Shown: positions 1-9,223 of the stretch, one piece after another
Numbering within the stretch: position 1 is the first letter of the stretch
Layout of the letters: each line of letters opens with the position of its first letter
DNA from: Myxococcales bacterium UBA1660
GTDB lineage: Bacteria > Myxococcota_A > Polyangia > Polyangiales > Houyiibacteriaceae
Direction: 5' to 3'
Length of the DNA: 64,000 nucleotides
NCBI GenBank assembly: GCA_002320815.1
Contig: DCLA01000005.1
Span: 200,483 to 264,482 of the forward strand
The notes under the pieces: model-generated
Databases searched by the model: none
What the model saw: the letters and a program-made list of their open reading frames with translations, nothing else
What the model was told of the DNA's origin: nothing
Program-made: the position numbers and the translations under genes

Positions 1-324
1 CTCCTGGGTCTGCCGGAAGGCCTCCAGGCGCGCCTCGTCCTGCGCGTTGCGCGGGGTGAGCGCCGAGGGATCCACGATGGCCACCGCGCGGTCGCTGACC
101 CCGCGGCAGCACCGGGCCTCGATCTCCTGGAGGCGGCGCCACACACCCAGCGGGTCCGGCCCGCCGAGCAGGTGGTCCCCGCAGGCGATGACGGTGGTGA
201 TCTCGCGGCGCCGGAGCACCCCGAGCACGGCGTCCAGCGCCTGGAGATTCCCGTGGATGTCGGAGACGAACGCCATCGGCGTCGCCATCGGACCGATGCG
301 CGGGAAGTCGGTCTTCTCGGTCAC
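1..324 (-). CDS. calcineurin-like metallophosphoesterase, 3' end beyond the window
   Basis: The visible N-terminal 108 residues carry the start of a calcineurin-like phosphoesterase: FVSDIHGNLQAL (the D-x-H metal motif) about 16 residues in, followed by ACGDHLLGGPDP (the GD motif). Members hydrolyse phosphomono- or diesters with a dinuclear metal centre in the cytoplasm; the substrate cannot be told from this fragment. I chose the GTG at 324 because it overlaps the TGA of the upstream S1-protein gene (GTGA) and is in frame with the motifs; ATG codons at 288 and 276 are alternatives. The overlap suggests translational coupling to the S1 gene. The remaining GNH and GH motifs would lie left of position 1. 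Confidence 0.8.
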   Translation of the reverse strand, partial: MTEKTDFPRIGPMATPMAFVSDIHGNLQALDAVLGVLRRREITTVIACGDHLLGGPDPLGVWRRLQEIEARCCRGVSDRAVAIVDPSALTPRNAQDEARLEAFRQTQE

Positions 325-2006
325 TTCTTCAGGCCCGCGAGCAGGTCTCCCAGGGTGCCCATGGACTTGCTGGCCTGGCTGGCCTTGTAGGAGTCCACCT
401 CGCGGCGCGCCTCGTCCTCGGCGATGGCCTTGATGCTGAGGCCCAGCTTGCCGCTGGTGACGACCTTGGCCTCCACCTTGGCGCCGAGGGGAAAGGCCTT
501 CTTCATGTCCACGCCGTGAGCGAGGCCCAGCTCGCGCTCGTGGATGAGCCCGCGGCCGGCGCGGCCGGGGATGCCCTCGACCTGGACGAAGATGCCGTAG
601 CTCTCGTGGCGCTCGACGGTGCCCTTCACGATGTCGCCCACCTGGGGCTGGTTGCCGTCCACGCGCTGCCCGGCGGCGGCGCCCTCGGGCGCGGGGGCCA
701 GGGCGATGCGCTGCCGCTGCTCGTCGACGGACTTCACGGTGACCAGGAGGGGCTCACCGACGCTGACGAAGCTCGACGGATGGCGGTCGCCGCCCCCGAG
801 CTCGCTGACGTGGAGGAGGCCCTCGATGCCCGGCGCGAGCTCGACGAACGCGCCGAAGTCCATCAGCCGGCGGACCACCCCCTGGGTGACCTGGCCCGGC
901 GAGGCCACGCGGGAGACGTTGTCCCACGGGTCGTCGGCCAGGGCCTTGAGCGAGAGCCCGATGCGGACGTCGTCGCCCTTCTGGGTGATCTCCTGGACCA
1001 TCACCTCGACGCTCTGGCCCGTGCTCACCACCTGGTCGGCCCGGCGCCGGTCGTGGCTGAGCTCGCGGGTGGGGATGAGGCCGTCGATGCCCGGGGCGAG
1101 CTCGACGAAGGCGCCGAAGTCACGGATGCGCACCACGGTGCCGACCTTGCGGTCGCCGACCTTCAGCTGGGCCAGGAGCTCGGCGCGGTTCTTCTCCGCT
1201 TCGCGCTCCAGGATCCGCTTCCGCGTGAGGACCACGTCGCGGCCCTCCTTGATCTCCAGCACCTCGAAGCGGAGGGTCTGCTGGAGGTAGACGCTCGCGT
1301 CGGCGACGTAGACCCGGTCGAGCTGCCCGATGGGACAGAAGGCGCGCAGGCCTCCGAGGTCCACGGCGACGCCGCCCTTGTTCACGCCGGTGACCTTGCC
1401 CTCGATGGGCAGGCCCTGATCCATGGCCGCCTGGAGCTCGTCGAGGCTCATCCCGGCGCCGAGGCGGCGCCCGAGCTCCGGGGTCCCGTCCGGGCCCATC
1501 TTCACCACGTGGCCCTTGAGGACGTCGCCGACCTTCGTGGTCATCTCGCCGCGCGGGTTCAAGAGCTCCGCCCGCGGGTAGAAGGCCTGCTGATGGTTGC
1601 CGGCGTCGACGAAGGCGCCATCGGCGCCCACGTGGAGGACCGCGCCTTCGATGGCGTCGCCCACCTGCAGGCGGCGCTTCTGGGGCACCGCGGCGCCGTC
1701 GAAGAGGTCGGCGAAGGAGGGCGCCGGCTCGACGGTCTTCGGGGAGACGTCCTCCGGGGTCACGTCCGCGGGGGCGACGTCCTTCGGGGTCACGTCGGCG
1801 GGGACCGCTTCGGTCACGGGCGTCGCTTCGGCCACCGGGGTCTCTTCGGTCACCGGGGTCGCAGGCGCCGGGTCCTGGTCCGCCAGCGCGACCGGCCGGC
1901 CGGGTACGGTCTGCTTCGGGTCTTCGCCCTCGGTCTGCGGACGCCGGCGGCGCTCCACGTGCTCGTGGGGGGTGGCGGTGGGGGAAGCCTTGGTCTCGTC
2001 GGCCAT
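321..2006 (-). CDS. S1-domain RNA-binding protein (RpsA-like, five S1 motifs)
   Basis: This 561-residue protein has an acidic, Thr/Pro/Val-rich low-complexity N-terminus (about residues 1-110, with repeated 'VTEET', 'ADVTPEDV' units) and then five S1 RNA-binding folds. The clearest are QVGDAIEGAVLHVGADGAF, VGTVVRIRDFGAFVELAPG, TQGVVRRLMDFGAFVELAPG and VGDIVKGTVERHESYGIF. It resembles the repetitive part of ribosomal protein S1, but the N-terminal extension and the distinct final repeat make an auxiliary S1 protein or translation regulator equally possible. The start at 2006 gives MADETKASP directly after a stretch without domain similarity. The downstream phosphoesterase overlaps its stop codon by four bases. 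Confidence is high for the fold and low for the precise role. Confidence 0.85.
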   Translation of the reverse strand: MADETKASPTATPHEHVERRRRPQTEGEDPKQTVPGRPVALADQDPAPATPVTEETPVAEATPVTEAVPADVTPKDVAPADVTPEDVSPKTVEPAPSFADLFDGAAVPQKRRLQVGDAIEGAVLHVGADGAFVDAGNHQQAFYPRAELLNPRGEMTTKVGDVLKGHVVKMGPDGTPELGRRLGAGMSLDELQAAMDQGLPIEGKVTGVNKGGVAVDLGGLRAFCPIGQLDRVYVADASVYLQQTLRFEVLEIKEGRDVVLTRKRILEREAEKNRAELLAQLKVGDRKVGTVVRIRDFGAFVELAPGIDGLIPTRELSHDRRRADQVVSTGQSVEVMVQEITQKGDDVRIGLSLKALADDPWDNVSRVASPGQVTQGVVRRLMDFGAFVELAPGIEGLLHVSELGGGDRHPSSFVSVGEPLLVTVKSVDEQRQRIALAPAPEGAAAGQRVDGNQPQVGDIVKGTVERHESYGIFVQVEGIPGRAGRGLIHERELGLAHGVDMKKAFPLGAKVEAKVVTSGKLGLSIKAIAEDEARREVDSYKASQASKSMGTLGDLLAGLKK

Positions 2007-2106
2007 CCGCCCCGCATAGCACCCGGGCGGCCGGCCGACGAGCCCGCCGGGCTCGAACCCGCCGCTTTCCGTGGTCGGGGCCGGGAACGGTGGGTTCTCG
2101 GGACGC

Positions 2107-3114
2107 TCAGACCAGGCGTTCGCGGGCCACGGCGGCCCACGAGCTGTCCGGCTCGAGCTCGAGGTAGGTGCGCCAGTGCCCTCGGGCCTCCGGCCGTCGG
2201 CCCAGCTCCTCGAGGCACGCCGCGAGGTTGAAGTGGGCGTCGGCGAAGCCCGGGTCCAGCGCCACCGCGCGCTCGAAATAGGGGAGGGCCTCGGCGCTGA
2301 GCCCGCGCTCGTAGCGGATGAAGCCCAGGTTGTAGTGCGCCTCGGGCTGGTTGGGGTCGAGCTCCAGCACGGTCTCGTAGAGCGCCATGGCGGACTTCTC
2401 GTCGCCGCGCCGATAGCGGAGGTTCCCAAGGTTGGTCATCGCGCTGACGAAGGTCGGGTCCAGGCGCAGGGCCTCGCGATACGCCGCCTCGGCGTCGTCC
2501 ATGGTGGACTGGTCCTCGTCGAGGCGGCAGCCCTCGAGGTAGGCCATGTAGGCGTTGCGACGCGAGGCTTCGCTGGGCTCGGGGCGCAGGGTGGCGACCA
2601 CGTCGTCGCGGAGGGACTCCACCGAGAAGTCGATGACCCGCTGACCGGTGATGGGCTCGAAGCCGCCGTGCTCGTCGTGGACGACCATGGCCCGGCCCTC
2701 CGCGACGACGCGCAGCTCGGCCAAGGGACGGATCACCTTGGGGAGGGCGTCGCGGATCGCGCCGACGCTCTGCTGCACCTCGCGGGTGGACATCCCGGCG
2801 TCCAAGAGGCCCTTGGCCACCCGGACCCCGATGAGGTCCTGGAAGGTGTAGAAGCGACGCCGGCCGCGACGGACCGAGGGCGCCAGGAAGCCTTGCCGGG
2901 CCCAGCTCCGCAGCCGGCTCTCGCCGAGGTCGAAGAGCCGCGCCACCTCGGCGACGCTGTAGAGGTCCGCCAGAGGGTCCGCGGGTCGGCCGCTGCCCGA
3001 GCTCGGCGGCGCCGCCGGCTCGAGGATCTCCTCGAGCGGGTCGGGCGTCGTGATCCGGTAGCCCCCGTCGCTACCGAAGACCACGTGGATGACGTTGTCC
3101 GTGGGTTCGTTCAT
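2107..3114 (-). CDS. MerR-type HTH regulator fused to TPR repeats
   Basis: The 335-residue protein has a MerR-like winged-helix segment at about residues 50-120 (LYSVAEVARLFDLGESRLRS, then RRRFYTFQDLIGVRVAKGLL), a middle linker, and three or four tetratricopeptide repeats at about 205-335. MerR-family heads recognise DNA through the helix plus wing; TPRs mediate protein contacts. No conserved Cys effector motif is visible, so it is not a metal-sensing MerR. It may act as an anchored regulator or adaptor. The ATG at 3114 lies just downstream of the stop of the small gene at 3123-3563, so the two are probably cotranscribed. The HTH/TPR arrangement is seen in myxobacterial genomes but I know of no assigned function. 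Confidence 0.75.
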   Translation of the reverse strand: MNEPTDNVIHVVFGSDGGYRITTPDPLEEILEPAAPPSSGSGRPADPLADLYSVAEVARLFDLGESRLRSWARQGFLAPSVRRGRRRFYTFQDLIGVRVAKGLLDAGMSTREVQQSVGAIRDALPKVIRPLAELRVVAEGRAMVVHDEHGGFEPITGQRVIDFSVESLRDDVVATLRPEPSEASRRNAYMAYLEGCRLDEDQSTMDDAEAAYREALRLDPTFVSAMTNLGNLRYRRGDEKSAMALYETVLELDPNQPEAHYNLGFIRYERGLSAEALPYFERAVALDPGFADAHFNLAACLEELGRRPEARGHWRTYLELEPDSSWAAVARERLV

Positions 3115-3122
3115 CGCCAAGG

Positions 3123-3563
3123 TCAGAGCTCCGGCGCAGCGTGCCCGCCTTGGAGGGCCAAGTCGAGGGGCACTTCGAGGTCGACATCGATGTGCAAGCG
3201 GTCGCCGACCACGGTGACGCGGGTCTCGCTGGTCGCGGTCCCGAAGGACTCCGAGGGTGCCCGGTGGGCGGCGTCGGCGTAGGCCAAGCGCATGGCGCGG
3301 AGGCGTACCCGCACGGAGCCGGCGGCCGCGGCCTGCAGCTCGTGCAGGTCCAGCGTGCCCCGCCAATGGGGCGCCAGCCGAGCGGCCTCGAGGGTCAGCA
3401 TGGTGCTCCCGTAGTAGCTCCGACCGCCCACGCCCTGGCGGACCTCGCCCTCGCTCATGCGCTCGGCGAGCGCGAAGATCAGCTCTTCGCTCTCCCGCGT
3501 CAGCACGCCTCGGCGCAGGGTCGCGCCGCGTCTCGTCTTGGAGAGCCCAGGTCCTCGAAGCAT
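3123..3563 (-). CDS. conserved-looking protein of unknown function
   Basis: This is a 146-residue soluble protein without signal peptide or membrane segment. It begins MLRGPGLSKTRRG, has a helical N-terminal half (TRESEELIFALAERMSEG) and a beta-rich C-terminal half (RVTVVGDRLHIDVDLEVPLD). I do not recognise a family. The stop lies 8 bases before the start of the HTH/TPR gene, so the two genes probably form an operon. The ATG at 3563 was chosen because upstream in-frame sequence runs into the promoter-like region with a TATGAT hexamer and a near-palindrome. Confidence 0.6.
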   Translation of the reverse strand: MLRGPGLSKTRRGATLRRGVLTRESEELIFALAERMSEGEVRQGVGGRSYYGSTMLTLEAARLAPHWRGTLDLHELQAAAAGSVRVRLRAMRLAYADAAHRAPSESFGTATSETRVTVVGDRLHIDVDLEVPLDLALQGGHAAPEL

Positions 3564-3569
3564 GGGGCC

Positions 3570-3597
3570 ATCATACCTACACCTACATGTGGGTATA
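3570..3597 (-). promoter_or_regulatory. candidate promoter with near-palindromic operator
   Basis: On the minus strand TATGAT (3570-3575) resembles a -10 box. It is preceded by a 14-base near-palindrome, ACCTACATGTGGGT on the plus strand (3581-3594, one mismatch), and a direct repeat ACCTAC/ACCTAC (3575-3586). No -35 box is seen at the right distance, which would fit an activator-dependent promoter. The -10 sits only about 7-12 bases from the ATG at 3563, implying a leaderless or very short leader. This is inference from pattern only. Confidence 0.3.
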
Positions 3598-3633
3598 GTT
3601 TCTGACCAACCTTCGTGTGCCTGGGTCGAACGC

Positions 3634-6600
3634 TCAATCCTCGCGGGGGGGCGGAGGCGGGGGCGGCAGCGAAGCGGCGCCCGGCGGAGGCGGGGGGATC
3701 GAGGCGCTGCCCGGCGGCGGCGGGGGCATCGAGCCCCTCCCGCTGGGCGGCGGGGGCGGAGGCAGCGAGGTAGCGGTTTGCGGCGGCGCGGCGACTTCTT
3801 CCACGCCCAGCTCGTCCAGGTCCAATTCCTCGGCGCTCTCGACCAGGTCTTCCAGGTCCTCGAAGTCGTCGAGCTCTTGGGGGGAGGCGTCGAGCACCGG
3901 GGGCCCGGGCTCCACCACCTCTTCGAGGTCGTCGAGCTCCTGGGTGAAGGCCGCCTGAAGCGGCGCGTGCGCGGCGCTGGCCGGGGCGGGCTCCAGCGCT
4001 TCGAGGTCGTCGAGCTCCTGGGTGGAAGCATCGAGCATCGGCGGGGGCGCGATGGAGTCGGCGGACTCGACGCTCTCCACGAGGTCTTCGAGCGCGTCCA
4101 GCTCTTGGGTGGACGCATCCAGCAGGGGCGCCGGAGCGGGGGTCTCGTCGACCGGCGCGGCCTCGGCGGCTTCGCGGACGCCGGCGTCATCCTCGTCGAC
4201 TTCCTCCCAGCCCTCTTCGATCCAGTCGTCGGCGACGGCCATCGCGTCGTCGTCGAGGACGTCGTCGCCAGTCAGGACGTCGTCGCGGAGCTCGTCGCTC
4301 GGGGCTCCCTCGATGGCGAGCTGCGTCGCCTCTTCGCCCAGCTCGGCGGCGTGGACGGTGTCGCCCAGCGGGTCCACGGGATCCGCGGCGGGGAACACCT
4401 CGGCGGCGGTGCGCTCGTCGGCGTCCTCGTCGCCGAAGGACGGCCCGCCGAAGACGTCGGCTTCGTCGGCGTAGGCGGCGAGGGGTTCGACCTCGTCCAC
4501 CACGTCCTCGCCCACGATCTCCACCGAGCTCTCGGCGTTCTCGAAGGCCTCCTGGAGTCCCCCGGCCTCGGGGCCGTCGCCCAGGAGCTCGTCGAGCTCC
4601 GCTTCGGCGGAGGCCAGCACGTCGATCTGCTCGGCGAAGGCCTCGCTCTCCTCCGGCGAGGGCTCCTCGCTGGGGGGCGCGTCGAGGTCGACCACCTCGC
4701 TCACGGCGTCGTCCGAGCCCCCCTTGCTGCGCTCCTCGAGGCGCGCGATGGCGGCGTCGGCTTCGGCCGTCAGCTCCGGGTCGATCTTCTTCAGCTTCTT
4801 CCAGGAGTCGATGGCCTCCCAGGCGTTGCCGAGCTGCTCTTCCCAGAGGGCGGCCTCCTCGCGGAGGAGGGCGGCGCGCCGCTCGGGGCGCTTGCGGGCG
4901 CGCAGCGACTCGCGCTGCAGGGCGCTGAGCAGATCCTGCCAACGCTTGGCTCGGCGGAGGGCCCCGAGCCACTTGTCCGCGGCGACGTCGGTGGCCTCGT
5001 CGCCCTTGGCCAGCGTGGTGAGCCGCGCGTAGACCTCCGCGGCGGCGCCCGGCTTGTTCAGCGCCTCGTCCAGGAGCCGGCCGCGTCGCTCCAGGAGCCC
5101 CGACGCCGTGCGCTGATCGATGGCCTCGTCGACGAGGGTCGCGTAGTGCGGGTCGAGCTGGGGGAGGAAGCCCTGGCGCTCGGCCAGCTCCTCGAGCGGG
5201 TCCAGGATCTCGGCCACGGCCGCGTGGGTCGAGGCGTTGCGCAGGACGATGAACGCCTTCTGGGGCGCGTCGAGCTCGTGCTCGAAGAGCCGCGCCGCGC
5301 GCCGCATGAGCTCGGCGCTGGCGTGCGCGTCGCCGTCAGCTTCGTCGGCCAGGTGCACGTAGAGCTTGGCCAGCCGCTCGCGGGCGTCGGTGTCGCTTGG
5401 CACCGGCCGTTCGATGTCCAGCTTCTCCGCCAAGGCCTCGACGGCCTCGTGCACCGAGTCCGCCTTCAGCGAGAGGGCGACCCCTTGGGCCAGGTAGCGG
5501 AAGGCCTGGTCGCGGTCCTCGAGGACCAGGTCGCAGAGCCGCACCGCGCGGGCCAGGGCGTCCATCCGGCCGTCGTGGGAGTCGGCCTTGGTCTTGCGGA
5601 CCTCGTAGACGTGGAGCAGCTCCGGCGCGCGCCCGGCGCGGGGCGCCATGGCCTCGGCCAGCGCGAGCACCTCGTCGTCGTCGGGTGCCAGGGAGCAAGC
5701 GCGAAGCAAGCGGTCCAGCGCGTCGCTGGGGCTATGGGCCCGCTCGTCGAGGATGCGCGCGTGGCGCACCAGGAGGAGCACCTTCTCCGAGGGCGCGGCG
5801 TCGCGCACCAGCTTCTCGTAGACCTGCGAGAGTCGGTCCCAGGCGTCGGCGGCGCCGGCGCGCGCTTCCACCCGCTCCAGCATGGCCTCGTCGCCGAGGT
5901 CCATCGCGAAAGCGCGCAAGGTCGCCTCGAGGGCGTGGGCGGTGTTGCCCAGCCGACCCTCGAAGACGTCCGCGGCGTCGAGCCAACGCTGCTTCTGACT
6001 GGGCACGTCTCGTAGCGTCTTGGCCCGGGCCACGTAGAGCTCGGCCAGCGCCTGGTCTCGCTCGTGGGCCGCGGCCAGCGCGGCGAGCTGCGCGTCGGCG
6101 GCCTCGTCGTAGTCGATGCGCGGCGCCAGGCGGCCCCAGGCGCCGTCGATGTCCCCCAGCGCCTCGGCCAGGGACGCGGCCTCGCGCCGGGCGGCGCCCA
6201 CGGCCTCTTCGTCCGCGTCGAGGTCGCCCAGGGCGTCGAGGGCCCGCACCAGCTCGTCGCGGCGGCCGGCCTCGCGCAGATGGTCCACCAGCCGCCGACG
6301 CGGGGTCAGGTCGGTCCCATCGGCTTCGGTCCAGGCGCGCAGGGCGGTGATCGCGCGGTCGCGGTCGTCGAGGGGTCCCTCGTAGAGCTCGGTGAGCTTC
6401 TGGGCCAGGGGGAGCCGCAGCCCCGCGTCCTCGAGGACCTGCATCTGGCGCTCGAGGGCGTCGGCGAGCCCGGCGTGGTCGCCGAGGTCGGTCCGCAGGC
6501 TCGCCAGGAGCTGGAGCGTGGGCAGGTGCTCGGGGGCCACGGTGTCCACCAGGCCCTGCACGGTGTTCGCCGCGTCCTCGAGGTTTCCGAGCGCCTGCTG

Positions 6601-9126
6601 CAGGCGCGCGCGCTCCAGACCGAGCTCCCGCTTCTCGTCCGGAGCCTCCACCACGGCCGCCAGTCGGGCCAGCAGCGGCTCCAGGCCCTCGTCGTCGCCG
6701 GCCGCGCGACGGCGTTCGGCCAGCGCGCGCAGCGCCTCTTCGTCGTCGCCGGCCTCGAGCACCCGCTCCCAGGCCTCGGCGGCGGCGTCGGGGTTCCCCA
6801 CGCGGTCGCCCAACGTGCGGGCGATGCGCCGGTAGAGCTCGGCCACCGCGCGCGGATCGGTCTCCACCTGCGCCCGCTCGCGCAGCATGACCACCAGGTC
6901 CTTGTAGCGCTTGGAGCGGTCGTAGACCCCGCAGAGCGCGTCGAGCACGACCGGGTTCCCGGGCGCGGCATCGAGGGCCTGCTGGTAGTAGTCCGCGGCG
7001 CGCTCGAGATCGCCGAGCTGCTGGTCGACGATCTCCGCGATCCGCGCGAGCACCTCGGCGCGGGCGTCGCCCTCCAGGACCTCGGCGCGGTAGGCCAAGG
7101 TCTCCACCAGGCGCGTCTGGTTCCCGGTGTGCGCGTCGATGCGCTCCATCCGGTCGAGCGCTGCGAGGCTCTGGGGGTCCTCGTCGAGGAGCCGGGCGGA
7201 CGCCGAGAAGGCGCCCTCGAGGTCCTGCATGCGCTCCTCGAGGGTCGAGGCGAGGAGCTCCAGGAGCCGGATGCGGTCCGCGGCCTCGCTGGTGGTCTCG
7301 ATGCGCTGTTCGAGGAGCGGGAGCGCGGCGGTGACGTCGCCCATCTCCAGGAGCGCGTCGCAGAGCATCGCCGCGGCTTGCTCGTCCGTGGGCCGCAGCT
7401 CGCGGATCGAGTGGAGCGCGCCGATGGCCGCGCCGAGATCCTGCCGTCGCTCCCGATGCAGCCGGGTGAGCTGCCAGAGCAGCTCCAGCCGCTCGTCGAG
7501 GTCGGCGGTGGTGATGCTGCGGTGCTCGACCACCTGGACCAGCTCGTCCCAGCGCTCGAGGTCTTCCAGCAAGCGGGCGAGCTCCCGCGGCGCTTGGGGG
7601 TTGCCGGGCGCCAAGGCCCAGAGGGTGCGCCAGGCGTGGATGGCGCCCTCGACGTCGCCGAGCTCTTGCTCCGAGAGCCGCGCCGCCTCTTCGAGGCGCG
7701 GCGCCTTGCTCTCCACCGCGGGCCCCTGGACCTGGGCGAAGCCGAAAGCCAGGTCGCGGAGCTGCTGGTGATCGGCGCGCGCGCGGAGCTGGTCTTCCAG
7801 ATATTCGAGGGCTTCCTCGTCGGCCGGCTCGATGGAGAGCGTCTGCCGCGCGCGGTCCATCGCGCCGTCGGTGTCGCCGCGGGCGTGGAGCCGGAGGCGG
7901 AGCTCGCGCAGGTGCGGGAGCCGCTCGCCCATGGGGAGCGAGTCGAGGGCCATGCTGGTGGCCCGCAGGGCGTCGTCCTCGCGGCCGCGCTCGCGGTAGA
8001 GGTCGATGAGCGCGTGGGCGGCCTGGGCGTCCCCGCGCTCCAGGAGCGGCTCGAGGCAGACGATGGCGTCGTCGCCCTGGCCGGCCTCGAGGTACGCGAG
8101 CCCGAGGCGCTTGCGGCGTTCGTCGGCGCCCGGGCCTTCCGGGGCCGTCGAGAGGTACGCGACCCAGCGACCGGGCAGCCGCTCCTCTTGGGAGGACTCC
8201 CGGGCCAGGTGCTCCAGGAGCTCCATGGCTCGCTCCTGGGCGGGCCACGCATCGAGGGCCGACTCGCAGTACACCAGCGCGTGATCCACCGGGACCTCTT
8301 CGGCGATGCGGACCATCAGGTCGGCGGCCTTGCGGCGGTCGTCGTCGGCGGCCTTGCCGGTCCCGCGCTTGTCGGCGCGCTGGAGCAGCACGGTGGCCAG
8401 CTCGTGGAGCACGCCGAGGTCGTGGCCGGCTTCGCGCTCGGCGCGGGTGAGGGCCTCGATGGCGCCAGCGTCGTCGTTGAGCTGCTCGCGGCGGATCTGG
8501 GCCAGCTCGCGGAGGAGGGCGACCCGCCGCTCCTGGCTCTGCTCCGCCTTCACCTCGAGCTCGAAGAGGGTGGCTGCGGCCTTGTGGTTGCCCGCCTTGC
8601 GGTAGATCTCTCGCGCCGCGTAGATCGCCGGGACCAACCCCGGGTCCGCCTCGAACGCCTTGCGGTAGTGGGCGATGGCCTTGTCGGGGCGCGCGTAGTC
8701 GCCCTCGTAGAGATGACCGATCCGGTACTCGGTGTCCGCGAGCCCCTGGTGATCCCCGTGGTGTTGCTGCAGCGAGCCTCGGCGCCGGAGCAGGTCCAGC
8801 GTGGCCGCGGGGTCCTGGCCTTCGACCAGCGCCAGCAAGCCGTCGAGGGCCTGGATGGCGTGGGCGTCGCGCGCCAGGGCTTGCTCGTAGAGCTGTCGGG
8901 CCCGCTGGGGGTCGCCCAGGTGGCCGGCGATCAGCTCGCCGGCCTGGATCAGCGCCTGCGCTGCTCGCCGGGCATCTTGCGAGCGGCCTGCCCAGCCCTC
9001 CAGCAAGTTGGCCAGGGAGGCGAAGTCGCCGACCTGTCGGTAGAGATCACCCAAGGCGCGAAACGCCTCGTGATCGTCGGGGTTGCGACGAAGACGCGCA
9101 ATGAGCTCATCCGCCCTGGGGTCCAT
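3634..9126 (-). CDS. giant TPR-repeat protein with acidic repeat tail and polyproline C-terminus
   Basis: This 1830-residue protein is made almost entirely of degenerate tetratricopeptide units of about 34-40 residues up to roughly residue 1480 (for example residues 1-60, PDDHEAFRALGDLYRQVGDF). An acidic low-complexity region follows, containing four copies of a unit written as DASTQELD, AAFTQELD or DASPQELD followed by an E/D/L-rich stretch. The protein ends in proline runs broken by SGRGSM and GSASI. No signal peptide or membrane helix is visible, so it is probably a cytoplasmic scaffold. The DASTQELD units could be short linear docking motifs. Similar huge TPR proteins are common in Myxococcota, but I cannot assign a process. 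The start at 9126 (MDPRADELIARLRR) is the first ATG of a uniformly coding frame. Confidence 0.85.
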   Translation of the reverse strand: MDPRADELIARLRRNPDDHEAFRALGDLYRQVGDFASLANLLEGWAGRSQDARRAAQALIQAGELIAGHLGDPQRARQLYEQALARDAHAIQALDGLLALVEGQDPAATLDLLRRRGSLQQHHGDHQGLADTEYRIGHLYEGDYARPDKAIAHYRKAFEADPGLVPAIYAAREIYRKAGNHKAAATLFELEVKAEQSQERRVALLRELAQIRREQLNDDAGAIEALTRAEREAGHDLGVLHELATVLLQRADKRGTGKAADDDRRKAADLMVRIAEEVPVDHALVYCESALDAWPAQERAMELLEHLARESSQEERLPGRWVAYLSTAPEGPGADERRKRLGLAYLEAGQGDDAIVCLEPLLERGDAQAAHALIDLYRERGREDDALRATSMALDSLPMGERLPHLRELRLRLHARGDTDGAMDRARQTLSIEPADEEALEYLEDQLRARADHQQLRDLAFGFAQVQGPAVESKAPRLEEAARLSEQELGDVEGAIHAWRTLWALAPGNPQAPRELARLLEDLERWDELVQVVEHRSITTADLDERLELLWQLTRLHRERRQDLGAAIGALHSIRELRPTDEQAAAMLCDALLEMGDVTAALPLLEQRIETTSEAADRIRLLELLASTLEERMQDLEGAFSASARLLDEDPQSLAALDRMERIDAHTGNQTRLVETLAYRAEVLEGDARAEVLARIAEIVDQQLGDLERAADYYQQALDAAPGNPVVLDALCGVYDRSKRYKDLVVMLRERAQVETDPRAVAELYRRIARTLGDRVGNPDAAAEAWERVLEAGDDEEALRALAERRRAAGDDEGLEPLLARLAAVVEAPDEKRELGLERARLQQALGNLEDAANTVQGLVDTVAPEHLPTLQLLASLRTDLGDHAGLADALERQMQVLEDAGLRLPLAQKLTELYEGPLDDRDRAITALRAWTEADGTDLTPRRRLVDHLREAGRRDELVRALDALGDLDADEEAVGAARREAASLAEALGDIDGAWGRLAPRIDYDEAADAQLAALAAAHERDQALAELYVARAKTLRDVPSQKQRWLDAADVFEGRLGNTAHALEATLRAFAMDLGDEAMLERVEARAGAADAWDRLSQVYEKLVRDAAPSEKVLLLVRHARILDERAHSPSDALDRLLRACSLAPDDDEVLALAEAMAPRAGRAPELLHVYEVRKTKADSHDGRMDALARAVRLCDLVLEDRDQAFRYLAQGVALSLKADSVHEAVEALAEKLDIERPVPSDTDARERLAKLYVHLADEADGDAHASAELMRRAARLFEHELDAPQKAFIVLRNASTHAAVAEILDPLEELAERQGFLPQLDPHYATLVDEAIDQRTASGLLERRGRLLDEALNKPGAAAEVYARLTTLAKGDEATDVAADKWLGALRRAKRWQDLLSALQRESLRARKRPERRAALLREEAALWEEQLGNAWEAIDSWKKLKKIDPELTAEADAAIARLEERSKGGSDDAVSEVVDLDAPPSEEPSPEESEAFAEQIDVLASAEAELDELLGDGPEAGGLQEAFENAESSVEIVGEDVVDEVEPLAAYADEADVFGGPSFGDEDADERTAAEVFPAADPVDPLGDTVHAAELGEEATQLAIEGAPSDELRDDVLTGDDVLDDDAMAVADDWIEEGWEEVDEDDAGVREAAEAAPVDETPAPAPLLDASTQELDALEDLVESVESADSIAPPPMLDASTQELDDLEALEPAPASAAHAPLQAAFTQELDDLEEVVEPGPPVLDASPQELDDFEDLEDLVESAEELDLDELGVEEVAAPPQTATSLPPPPPPSGRGSMPPPPPGSASIPPPPPGAASLPPPPPPPRED

Positions 9127-9223
9127 CCGCGGAGGGACGCTATCACAGATTCCGCCCGGCCGAAGGAAGCGGCTTTCCTCGCCGGACCCGTCCCAAAATG
9201 CGAACGGGTTTCGCCAGATGTGG

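Noticed and set aside
3830..4130. DNA repeats near 4 kb as a mobile or CRISPR element
   Set aside because: They are in frame and encode the DASTQELD protein repeats of the TPR protein.
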